Shown: piece after piece, positions 23,112-55,910 of the stretch
How the letters are laid out: each line of letters begins with the position of its first letter
Position numbering within the stretch: position 1 is the stretch's first letter
Assembly: GCF_018139145.2 (NCBI RefSeq)
Contig: NC_059473.1
Location: 4,394,503 to 4,458,502, forward strand
DNA length: 64,000 bases
Direction: 5' to 3'
Origin: Gymnogyps californianus
Lineage: Eukaryota; Chordata; Aves; Accipitriformes; Cathartidae
Notes under the pieces: generated by a model
What the model was told of the DNA's origin: nothing
Seen by the model: the letters and a program-made list of their open reading frames with translations, nothing else
Database searches by the model: none
Position numbers and translations under genes: made by a program

Positions 23112-26100
23112 TGCACTTTCATCAACAAAGCAACTGAACTGTGCTTTATTGATAAAACTTAGGGTTTGTTGAAAATCTGTATTGTAGTGGAACACTGATG
23201 GGTCTGTACCAGTTATTGCTGCTACTGACTGGTGAAGGGATGGAGAAATGGTTGCTCAAATTTGTAGTATTTATTTTTGACTCACCTAAGGCTGTACGTT
23301 AGTGATTCTACCCAACCACCTGGCAGGAACTCTTAAGATCTTGAGACGAGGAGAACTGAGGCATTTATAACAAAGCAAACAAACAAACAAAAAAATAGGG
23401 ACTGCCAGCCTGTTCTTGTTAAGGAGACAAACTGTTGGTGAAATCTGGAGATTAACATCCAGTCGGATGGAATGTCGGCTTGACAAGAGGCCTCTTCAAC
23501 AGATGTGCAAAGGGAAGATAGATTTCTGTAAGATGTCCTCCAAAACTGGACGCTGAGGGCCATTAAATAGTAATAGTGCGTTGTTTCCCCCTGAAAGGAG
23601 GGAGAATTGCAAGAGATTTAGGCGATACAACTGAATCATTAGAAGTTCTAAGTTGCTTGCTTTTTGAAAGAAGTAGGGCTTCTGTCATAAAGACCTTAGC
23701 TCTTATAAAAAAGGGACTTGTGAGAAAGGGAGGAGAAATACAGTTTACAAAGGAAGAGCAGTGAGGCTTCAGCAGTAGGTGTAACCAGTTCTCTTTTGTT
23801 TGTTAAAAGAACATTAGAATAAAGGATATCCTGCAGTCAGGCACTTTCCAGTGCACTTATTAGTTGTTACTCCCTTCTGTGGTAAACTAACTTTGCATCA
23901 CTCCTCGCCATTTTGTGTTGTAGCCTGTTAACTGCCTATCGATAGTCTATCAACTACCATCTGCATCTCAACTTATTTCTGTTCTTTATTGTTTTTATAT
24001 GAATGTCAAAATATCTATCCTGCCTTTTAGTTCAGTAGGAAAGCACTGGGTTGGGGGAAGTTTAAGGTAATTCGAGTGGCAAAGAAAAAGTAACATTTCT
24101 TGCTTAATTGTCTCAGTTAGCTAAGGTCTTGGAGTTAACTCTTTATGCTGCCTTTCAGGTGGTAAGTTTTGCATCTGCCCATAGAAATGGAGGGCTCTGG
24201 TTTATCAAAAGCCATAAAAACATTAAGACTGTTCAAAGTATTTAGTATTTTCTTCATATTGGTGTTTGAGAATTCTGTATTGAAATACTGTTTTGGCTTT
24301 TTTTTTTTTTTAATGAAGCAAAGATAATTAAAACTTTTTTCCTTGTAGTATATATGTATAACATGTTGAGCTTCTGAAGGTTAGAGCAATGGATAAAATA
24401 ACTAAAGCTTGTCTTTAATCATTAAAGTAGCTTTTCTTTTTTATTTTGAAGGTATTCAAAAGTATTAGTAAAAGTAGGTCACGTGCCTTTGCTTAATTAA
24501 TCCAGTGGTTTCGGTTTGACTGTTTCTACAGAGATCTTCAACACCCATTATGTGTTAGCAAAGCTTTCAGTATTTATACTTTAATTGCATTTGCTGGCCT
24601 TGAGTTCTTAGAATTCTGTTCACCACAACAAAACTCTGACAAGAAAAATTGGAAGTGAGCACAGTTTTATTGAGGTAGAGTGGCTGAAAAGACATATTAT
24701 GCTGGAACCTTGGATTTTAAAGGAATCTTTTTTTAATGCCTGTTGTTGATAATTAGAGCAAGAATTTAAGTGGTTGTGCTCAGGTATTGGGAGATGGTGT
24801 GAAGAATCATTTTTACTAGATCGTTAGATCTTCAAGTGCAGAGGAAAAGGAAAGAGTAGTTAAAGGGCAAATGAGAAACTTGAAACTAGGTTTACTAGGT
24901 TTAAAACAGAACATGTTCCTGAGACATTTCCCTGTGTACCAGGGCATTGAAGAAAATTATCTATATTTGGAAATGACATCTGTTGTTGAAATAAAAATAG
25001 TAAACAATCCTGAAATATAAAATACCCCCCTCCTCTTTTTTCCTCTATGTATCAAGTGTACAGTTCTGCTTACAGTGTGTATTCCTGGATGGAATTAATT
25101 TACTGTTGTGAGATTTAATTAATGGACTGTCAGCCTGTCTTGTGTCAGTGACAGATTTCAATCAAAGGAAGGGTCTTTTAAATAAATGAATAAATAAACC
25201 CCAACCTTTTTGTAGAGTATCCATTCAAGTTCTGTTTTCCTGCTCAGAACAAGTTGGGAAAACAGTACCATGGTGTTTGTTGGAATCTTTAAATCTTACT
25301 AATTTTTAGAAAGATGAGTTTAATTTCACTTTCAGGTCATACTATTTTGAAAACAATTCTTTTAGTAGGAAGATAGGTTATTAATAACTTAACTGACTTG
25401 TCTTTATAGTAGTTTGACTTAGTCTACTAGTCACTCTCATAACTGTATCTGCTAAATCTTGACAGGAATTTTGATCCTTTCAATCTTGTGATTACTTTAA
25501 TGGGAAAAGAAGGCTCTGAGGAAATGAAGTAAGTTATTTAACTCACAATTAATTGTACTGATTGCAGAAGAGTATTAAAATTCATTGAAGTAAAATATAT
25601 ACTGCGCTTTAAGATTTGGATTTTTTTTTTTTAATGCACGAACTAGCATCAGGAAAAAAATGAGTCCTACAGTTTCATTGTCTATGTTTCTGCCCATATG
25701 TCAGGCTACAGAAAAAACATCTAAATGAATGCTGATTGAAAAAGGGAGGCTGGTTGACAGGCTGCTCAAGACTTGCACAACTTTAGAAAGGTGAGAAGAA
25801 TAAAAGGAGCAGGTATGGCTGCAACAGGAGTATGTAGAGGAGGAGATCAGAAAAGAGATGCTGCTGAAATATTGCTAAACTTATGCATTAGGCAATTGAC
25901 TCTTGTTTGAAGATCTGTACATACCAAGTTACCTTTATGTTATTCTTCGGAACTACTTATATACCTGTAGCAGACCTAGAAGTCCGTAACAGACCTATCA
26001 CACTTGTTTATATAAGGCTTTAGTTTAATCTTTCTCGAATCTTATTGATACTGTTTCGTATACCAACCATTTTATGCTTGAATACTATCTGAACTAATGA

Positions 26101-28340
26101 CAGATGCCAGTTTTGACTGGTTCTCTGGGTGCTAGCAGTACGTGAACATGCACACATTCAACGCTTTGTTCAGGTTTCTGAATAATAAATTTAAAACCCT
26201 CTCCTTGTCTAGTAGAACTTCATAAAATTGTCCACTTCTTTTGCACAGGTTCAAAAACTCTTCCTTCAGTGGAACTAGACTGCATCTGAGCTAGCAAGAT
26301 TGTTTTGACTTATTTGGCGATCTCGGTGAAATTTGCTAGTGAGGTAAATACGAAGAGAATACAGTTTCTTATAAATCTGATCTGTTTGCAATGAAAATTT
26401 TCCAGAACAAACTTGGAAACCAACACAGTGATTTTCTTGACGCGCCACTGTAGAAATACTCTTGTCCGCAATAGTAGCAGAAGTGTGCTTATTTTACAAA
26501 ACATAGATAACACGAAAGCATATGTTTTTAAGTAGCTCCTTCCAGTTTTTTTAATCCATGCAGCTGTGGCCATGTGCTGGGGATTGGCGAACGTTTTGGG
26601 CCTGTGATGGCAGGTAGTAATTGCGTGTCTCCACAGGTGGTGATACACCTTTTTTTTTTGTTTTTCCTCCCTTTGTGTCTTGGGACCGCTTCTTCTGCAG
26701 ACCGATTTGAAGCAGGTTTGGGATGATAAATCTGTCTCCTGGATTCTGTGGTCATACCGAACACAGCCTTTAAGCAGCTGGATAATCTGTCCTTGAAACA
26801 AATGTACTCATATAACCGGTTTAACTAGTAACATAGGCACGATGTCAATGCGAGGCACCCCTGGATCTTTCTTATCTGCTGTTTTTAATGCTACTTTGAG
26901 ATACTAAAGTTCCCTAAATTTCACAGTAGTCAGCAAAACTGTAAGACTCGAGCAAATGACACGGATTATTTATGCTGTCAAAGGGTGTCTTTACAGCTTT
27001 TTGGTTTTAGAAATGAAAAAGCTTTAAATGCAAAAAGCTAGTTCCACTACCTTTGAATTAATGGTAACTGAACAAGCATAGTCTCTAGACTATCAAATGA
27101 GTAAAATTTGAGATACTGATTTTTTTTTCCCCCTCAAATACTGATATTGGTATTTTATTCTTAAAAAAAAAAAAAGGGAGGGACTGAACTTCTGCCTAAC
27201 AGCACAGGTTAATTAAAGAACTGTGGTGCCAGTTCTCTGACATACCATCAAGCTTCCATTCATAGTGTGATAACTTAATGTCATAATAATATAGCAACAT
27301 TGCAGCATTAGCTTATTCTATGGATTGCTGTAGGAAGATATGAAATCAGGAGTGTTTTGTACTTTAACTGAAACCCAAATGAAGCTTTCATACTGACTTA
27401 AAGAATTCAGATTTCATATACTTTTCTAGATGGGTGCAATTCTTTTTCTGAACTTTTCTGTGCTTTTTTGCGTTCTCTGTCCTCATTGTATTACTCCAGA
27501 GTTTAGGGGCGGGTTTTTTTGGAAGAAAACGGTTAATATCCGTGTGGCCGTGATTATCTCAGTGATTCCTGCCAAAATACCAAGGAGGAACAGAAGTTGC
27601 GTAGCGTGATACAGTGGGATTTAGCCAGAGGCAGAAAGAAGGATGGGATCGGGGAGGGTTATTACATGTTGCACATAGGAGGGGTTCCGGGCTGATCCCT
27701 AGCAGGCACGGATGGCTTCCCAAGGGAAGTAACTTTAAAATGTTTGGGAAGATTTGGTGCAGTAGCAGACATGTGGTAGGGAACAAACCAACAACGGACA
27801 AAATAGCAGGATTGGGACTGTCTGACCCTTTGCAGAACAACTCTCTCTGGTTTGAGAGGAGCCTTCAACGGCTTCTGGCGCTTGGGCTGTTCGGTGTAAT
27901 TAGCTCGAAGTTAGATGTTCTGGTACTGCTTTTATAGTAACAAGTGTATCAGATATTTAGATCAGCTGAAAACCTGGGAAAAGCTTAAATTAAGGCTCCT
28001 TATTTTTGGTCAGCATCTTTCTGTGGGTACAACGCAGTCTTTACTAGAGTGTTTTAACAGAAATTCTTGCTTAATTAATTTGCTGTGCCTATCTTGTGAG
28101 ACTAATTCTCTTATCTGATGCATTATTTAGACAGGTGATAAGACCTTTACGTGCTAGGGCTGCCCAGGTTTTTCCTTCACGTTACCATTTTTGCATGTGG
28201 GAATGTAACCATGGGTTTTTACTGAAAAAAAAAAAATAAAAAATGGCATGAGGCTTCTTCCCGCGGAGTGCTGGGGTACTGCTCAAAAAGCCTGCGCTGG
28301 GCTGGAGGTGGGAGCAGGCAGCAGAGGGGAAGGGTTGGTG
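23112..28340. other. PEX13 3' UTR and intergenic DNA before SANBR
   Basis: About 5.2 kb, AT-rich, with several AATAAA hexamers in its first 2.1 kb that fit a long PEX13 3' UTR. A 163-codon open frame on the minus strand (26310-26801) has no recognised motif and is of a length expected by chance. No repeat family was recognised with confidence. Confidence 0.6.
23818..23823 (+). terminator. PEX13: Candidate PEX13 polyadenylation signal (proximal)
   Basis: The first AATAAA after the PEX13 stop, about 700 nt downstream. Further copies at 24990-24995 and near 25175-25197 are equally possible. The sequence alone does not decide which is used. Confidence 0.35.
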
Positions 28341-28372
28341 TGATGTCGCACTGAGCTAGGGAGAGGTTGGCA

Positions 28373-28380
28373 TGACGTCA
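28373..28380. promoter_or_regulatory. Perfect palindromic CRE (TGACGTCA)
   Basis: A full 8-bp CREB/ATF site at the left margin of the SANBR CpG island, about 0.8 kb before the likely first-exon donor. Confidence 0.75.
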
Positions 28381-28929
28381 TTTGTGGTCTTGAGCGCGAG
28401 GCGTGGCGCCGCGCGCGTGATGTAACGGTTCCCCCCGCCCCAATCAGTCGGGACTGAAGCGCGGGCGGAGGCCGGGCTGCGTCACTGGATCGTGACGACG
28501 CGAAGGCGCAGTCTGCCGTCACGGCTACGTCACGCGGAGGCGGGGAGAGCCGGTCCCGCCCCCTCCCGCCCGGGGCGGTGCGTTGCTAGGCTACCGGACG
28601 CTGGGCGCGAGGCGGGAGGGGGCGCTGCTGCCGCCGCTGCACTGCGACAAGGCGGGGCCGCCGGGGCGGGCAGGGGCGCCGCCGCAACACGGCGCGCGCC
28701 GGGACTCCCACACTGCCCGCGCGGCCGCATTTCCCCCCTCCCCTTCGCCATCCTATTGGCTCTCCCCGGCGGGAGGGGGCGGGGTCTCATCACCCGCCCG
28801 GCGCCGATTGGCGGCTGCCTCCCCCCTCACGGCGCTCCCCGCCCGTGCGCTCCCCCCTCCCCGAGAGGGTGGGGCCGGGCGGCGCCGGCGTGTGAGGGCG
28901 CCCGTCTCCCGCGCTTCGGACACGGCAGG

Positions 28930-29208
28930 TGGGGACGGGGGCGGCCCGCGGGTCCCGCCGCGCTGAGGAGCCCCGGGGCGGGAGGGGGTGGCTCTGCCGA
29001 GGTCCTCAGTGGGAGCGGCCGTGCCGGGCTGTGCCCGGGCTCCGCTCCGCCAGGCGCCCGGCGCGGCGCTTGTCTCCTCAGGGGAGCGGCGCCGCCGCCG
29101 TCCCGCTGCCTGCCCCGGCGGCCGTTGCGCCTCGAGGAGGAGCCGTTGCCCGTCCCGCCGCGCCGCTTTGCCCCGCGCCCGTCGACCCCTCGCCTGAGAG
29201 CCCGCCAG
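28930..29208 (+). other. SANBR: Probable noncoding first exon of SANBR (5' limit unknown)
   Basis: A consensus donor CCAG|GTAACC at 29209 near the end of the island is the best partner for the acceptor at 32541. The 5' boundary is a guess, and an alternative donor GCAG|GTGGGG exists near 28928. Noncoding because the first coding exon has an in-frame stop just before its ATG. Confidence 0.4.
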
Positions 29209-29215
29209 GTAACCC

Positions 29216-29236
29216 CTGCCCTGCCCTGCCCTGCCG
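29216..29236 (+). repeat. (CCCTG)4 short tandem repeat
   Basis: Four CCCTG units just inside the presumed SANBR intron 1, within the CpG island. Confidence 0.7.
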
Positions 29237-29350
29237 CAGCCGGGGGAAGCCGGGAGAGCCTCCTGCCTTCCCGGGAGCGCCGGCGCTGGGTTTCCCTTCC
29301 GCTCTCCAGCGCCTCTGACCGGGGAGGGGTGCATGACAGCTGCGGGGGGC

Positions 29351-32300
29351 TTCTCCGTCGGAGAGGATTGGGGTGGCTGGCGGCGGTCCCTGCTGCTGAG
29401 GGCGGGTCCCACCAGGACGGTGTTGCATGAGGAGGCTGGTTACACTTGTAGGATCTTGCCCCAAAAAGTGGGATCAGTTTTCATTTTTTTTATTTAAATA
29501 CCTTATTTTAATTTTTGAGTGGTATGTGGGCGAACTACAATCAAAGGTGCTGTTATTTCTCTCCCCCACCTCATTCTGCACCATCACTTCGTTGCATTTA
29601 AGGGTTCTGCATGAAACCTCATGCCCATCCCACCATCTTTACCTTCCTGCGGGTTATGCACGTGCAAGGGGATAGTAATTCTTCATTTTTAGATTGATTC
29701 TTTGCTTTAAGTAAAAAAAAATCAGTCTTAAATGAGGCGGTGCATTTCTGTAATGTAAACCAACTTCCTGCATAATGAATTAACTCTTTATTTAAATCAT
29801 ATCAGTTTTATGAAATATTAAAGTGTTGGGAATCCTTTACACCACTTAATTTAGAATTCTAAGTATTAATAAAAACTCCTGTTGTCACGTATCTTTCTGT
29901 ATTGTGCATATCAAATGAGTTGGTCAGAATTAAATAATTCTGAAACTTTTCCCCTCCGATTTCCATAGTTGAGGAAAGGGTTAACTTGAGCTTTACTTGC
30001 AGTAACAAACTGGAGAGAATATGTAGAAGTTGCCTTTTCTCTCTTAACAATATGATTTATTACAGGCTTTATGTTGCTCTTCTTATGGAGTGCACCATTC
30101 TTGCATGAGACAATGTTGCGTGTGTCTTCAACTATACTTCTGACAGGATTTCCTAAAGGACAAAAAGGCAACTGTTAAATATCATGTATAAAGCCACAAA
30201 GAGGAGTCCCGTGCTGTTTCCAGAATAGAAATAAAAAAACTTAACGTCTGTATGCTTGTAATTAAGTACGTTCCTTCATTGATCTTTGCAGTAATAAGCA
30301 CATATAAAACTGTATTTTAATGTACAGAATAAGCAAATAAAAAAATATTTGAGAGACAAAGGCTTCATCATCTCTGAACGTGTCATTATGTTTTAGAGTA
30401 CCTGTCATCCCTTCGTGGTCGGATTGCTTCATGGTCCACAGTGCTGATGTGTACGTAAACTTGTTACATGCAAAGTACTCGAAATTTTTGCCTTTAAATT
30501 ATAGACTCTAACTATTGCAAAATAACTGCTTTTCTTTCTTTCCTTGATTACCCAGTATAATCATACTGTAGAACTAGTCCTTAAAATGGTGATTTATGGA
30601 ATATTGACATTGCTAGTGGTTTTACTGTCATTAAGCGTATTTTATGGTGCAAGACTAGAGGATTCTAATACTCCGTCATTTACTTATCTCATTCAAACGT
30701 ATTTTTAAACCAGCTGCTACGTGCGTACAAGGTAGCACAAGAAGTTGGCTTCATATTTTATAACCACTCAGGTTTGCCACTTGTGCTGACCTGTTCTGGC
30801 CCGGTTATTTCTTTGCATAACAGCAGATATGATGGATATTCAGTGGCTTAAATATAATTGATACTGACATCTGTCTGTGCACTGACAGTGAGAAGTCTAC
30901 ACCATGGAATTACCACAGTGACACCACTTGATAGTACCATCAGGATGCGGGCTAAGGACTCAGTGACTGCAGGGACTGATCTACCTTTACCTCATAGTGA
31001 CATCTATCTTAGTTGGAAAGTTTGTGCTCATATTGTCTGTGAAGGGCCTTTGTCCTTTAAATCTGGCTATTTGGCATGCTTTGCAATAGATTTCATTTAG
31101 ATGGAATTGCTAAAATGATGTGACTTTTTCTATTGGACTTGTCTTCTGTGTTTTGTTTGTGGCTTCCCCCCCCCCCCCCCCCCCCCCAGTCCCCCATCCT
31201 CCCCCAGTCTCATCAATACATGAAACCTAAGAATTCTCTTGGTGGGTTCTGGGTTTTCTCTTTCCGATGGTTTCATTCAGCTGCTCTTTTGAGAGGATGA
31301 AAGCTTACAGTTACGTGCTATTGTGATTTCTGTTTCTACCAACAAAACAAACAAACAAAGTACTGGAATAGCTTCTAGAATCAGAAACAAAATCAGTGCT
31401 ATTTTGTATATTTCAAGCATCTTTTCTCTTAGAAAGAGGGTGATGCAAAATAAGCATCTACGTGTAGTATACTTTTAGTAACAAGTGATCAGTTAAATTT
31501 GCTACCATCTAAGTGTATTTTCTCTGAAATTCTGTATAATCCTTGCTTTATAAGTCAAAATTCTGTATGTGACTTTTAAGTTCTGTTATTTATGTGATCT
31601 GTTTAAGGTACTTAGGAAAAGGTCCAAAGTGCTTTCCAAATATGAGTCCTTACTAAGCTCTTTGGCTGTGCGTTACTTGAATATGAAAGCCTTGATTAAT
31701 ACCTGCGGTTTTCTCCCAGCATATGCTAAAACAGTACTTTGAACTTTGACTACGTTCCCTGGTGTTATACATAAAATTCATTTGGAAAAAGAAAAAAAAA
31801 CCTAAATATAACACTTTTTTCAAATTAGGAGAACTGCATTTTTTTAAGGTGTTCACTGCTGTCCTTATATGCTTGGTTCTGTTGTTCAACTTGAAGCTGA
31901 AGGAACAAGGTTTTTTGGCCCTGATAATCCCAGCTAATCAGGACTTATGAGTGCCTTAGGACAACTCAAAAGTCAGGTCTTCAGGATGAGAGCTGAAAGA
32001 CATCCAGGTGTTTTGTTTCCTGGCTCCAAAGTATTATTGATGGCCCTTAGCTGGGTGCCGTGGGTTGGCTCCTATATAATGGAAGTCAGGTGCGCAAAAC
32101 AAATAGGCAGAGCAAGAGGAGACCAAAGTTGAACAGTAGAAAGTTTGGGGGAACAGACAAGTGTATTTGAATGTAAGTAAATTTAAATTAAAATGTCCCT
32201 CTGTAGCTTAGGCTGTTTATTCTGAGATTTTGGGAGGCCTTTTTTTGTATTGGAGAGCTCAGTGGTGTGAATCCCTCCTGGAAACAGACAACTCAAAGGA

Positions 32301-32541
32301 ATGCCAGGTAGTGCCTGCTGCTGTTGAGTTGATTTTGGTGTGTTTTGCACATCTGCTTCTCCCCCTGGCATTTTGGGGATGCAGATATGAATACTTAAAT
32401 TTTGTCAAATAAAGCATTAGTACTTGACTGTAATGCTGTAGTAAACATTTCCCATAGTAATTTATGGAGTGCTGCAGTTAACGTAGATCAAGCTTTAGCA
32501 AACCGTGCAGTGAGACTTGCTAATAACATTTTCTCTTCTAG
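29351..32541 (+). other. SANBR: SANBR 5' UTR intron (inferred)
   Basis: Between the CpG-island donor and the acceptor of the first coding exon. It is AT-rich, with a C22 run at 31166-31187 and a short AAAC repeat near 31345. No exon or repeat family was recognised. Confidence 0.6.
31166..31187. repeat. C22 homopolymer
   Basis: Twenty-two consecutive C followed by AGTCCCCC, outside any LTR. Length in the assembly may be unreliable. Confidence 0.9.
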
Positions 32542-53903
<21,362 letters not shown>

Positions 53904-55910
53904 GGACTCATGAAAAAACTTTAGCCAGAATTCATTACTGCTTCCTGAAACTGTACTGCACTCTGACGTACGGAGAATGCACATCTCTGAAAGCTTTCCA
54001 GTGACTTATTTATTACTTTAAGCCTTGTAAATTATTTTGTGTGATAAATGAATGCAAATCCAATAAGGTCTGTACTTATTTTAATTGTAAATATACTATT
54101 TCTTAAATTTAAATTTAATTGCTTTTTTAGGCTATTGTGTTAAGTTGCATAGAAAATATTTTATAAATCTACAAAGTTAAATTATCAGACTAACTATATT
54201 TATGGGGGAAGACATAAATACGCCTTTTAGTATGGTAGAAATACTGAAAAGGAAAAAGCAAGACTACTGAATTCTGAATACAGTCAGCAGCATTAACACA
54301 AGTCGCCTAGTGTATTTCTATTGTGCAGTATTTGATTGTACATTTTAGGTCAGTGCTCTGGGGATTTGCATTTAAAGTCCATGACAATACCTGTGGCTTA
54401 GACTAGTTTAAGCAAAATTTTAATGCAGTTCTGAGGCTTCCTTCTGTATATCACACAACTCCCATTCGTGTGAAGGTGGGTAGCAGGTAGAGACTAGACC
54501 TCCAAAGATAATACAAACGCCATGATTATGCAGAATTGCATCTTGCACGTGAAACGCTTGCTTTACTTGTATGTGAAAGTAATACTCATTCCCATTCTGT
54601 ATCTGACTCCTCTTGCACAATACAGTGTTTTGTTCCCTTCTAACATCCAGACCTTAGGACGCAAAGCAGTTCTCTCTCTTAATGATGCTATGCCACTAAA
54701 TTTCCGAGCAGATATGCTATGAATTCTGCATCTTCCAACGGAGATGTATCGTTATGAAGATTTGTGCATGTAGATCTTTTGGGTCTAGTTACTTTCTGAA
54801 ACCTGCCTGAATAATATTGGTTAGAAGTCAGATGCACTTTCAAGTTCTGTATTTGGAGCAATAGAATACAAGTTTGTCTACATGTAAAATCCAGGGCTAC
54901 CAAAATGAAATAACTTGCCTAGAAAATATGTCGCATATTAGCAAAGAAAATGGCAATAATGGCAATAATAATGGCTGAATTCAAGTAAACACATTCTGAC
55001 TTTTTGAAACAGGTAGAAAGAGCGCTCAGGGAAAGCTTATTCCAGGCCACGGCTGTACAATAAATTGTGAGTTTGGAATTAAGTCAGCATGATCCTGGGT
55101 GGGAGGGTGGGGTGGGGTAAGGAGAGGGAGATCATTGTTTAAATGCACTCTTCTCTCCGTTCAGGCTTTTTTTGTTTGTCTTGTTCTTGAGGATTTTCAG
55201 TAGGTGTTAGAAGACTAGGATAGCAATACTTGAAAATACTGCTTTCAAGGTGGAAGATTTTTATTGAAACAATTAAAAATGAATGTTGTTTATTGTGTGT
55301 TTTGTCCGATGCTATAGCAAACTCGGAGCCCAGTGAAACCAACAGGCAGAACTGTGGATTTCAATGGTTTTGATTTCAGGCAGGAGTGGTAACTTTGCAG
55401 GAGTGCTTTAATGTGTATCAAATAAATAAGGCTTTATTAATGCCTCAGGCCTGTTTGCAAGTAGTAATTCAGTTTTAAGCACTTCTAGTAAACATTGGAA
55501 AACTGATTGTTGTTTGTTGAAAGAGGAAGTAGTGTAAAATCCACCGGGTACGAAAATGCAGTAGAATAAGTGTTTTGCTACAATTTTGTGACTTCTGATA
55601 GAGAATTGTTCCAAATTCCCATGGTAAACTTTGCTATGAAAGTTGCAGGCTGCATGTATGTGTGTTTTAGTTTTCATAGAACTACTGACTAGAAGAGAAG
55701 GGAAAATTCCGCTGGTTTTGTTCCGTGGGAAAGTGCCAGTTCTACGTGCCAGTATTGTTTTATTCAAAAATATTTTTGAGCATATAAAAATAACATACAT
55801 GATGTGCAGTCTATCTTTTTTCCCCTTGCCAACCACTTTGAATTTTTATCATGTATTAATTTTGAAAATTTGTCTTGGTTTAATGGAAATAAATGTTATT
55901 AATTTAAGAA
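53904..55910 (+). other. SANBR: SANBR 3' UTR
   Basis: About 2 kb after the stop codon with no splice or repeat structure. It is AT-rich, and several AATAAA hexamers (55059-55064, near 55423, 55888-55893) could give alternative ends. Open frames inside are short and unconvincing. Confidence 0.6.
55888..55893 (+). terminator. SANBR: Probable distal SANBR polyadenylation signal
   Basis: AATAAA followed about 20 nt later by a GU-rich stretch (gtgtgtgagtgttttatag), the standard arrangement of a poly(A) site. It is the strongest such combination after the stop codon. Confidence 0.55.

Larger units (their letters stand above)
28340..29350 (+). promoter_or_regulatory. SANBR: CpG island, SANBR promoter, with CRE-like cluster
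   Basis: An abrupt switch to CpG-rich sequence, with a perfect CRE (TGACGTCA, 28373-28380) and further TGACG/CGTCA cores at 28478, 28493, 28517 and 28526. There is a CCAAT box at 28440 and inverted CCAAT boxes near 28754 and 28806. It lies 3.2 kb before the SANBR start codon and no other gene is near. Long open frames here are composition artefacts. Confidence 0.8.

Noticed and set aside
26310..26801. 163-codon minus-strand open frame between PEX13 and SANBR
   Set aside because: No motif, no splice context, no recognised homology, and about one frame of this length is expected by chance in a window of this size and composition.
28492..29464. 312-codon plus-strand and 219-codon minus-strand open frames in the SANBR CpG island
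   Set aside because: Low-complexity Arg/Pro/Gly/Ala products in several overlapping frames on both strands, typical of a promoter island.
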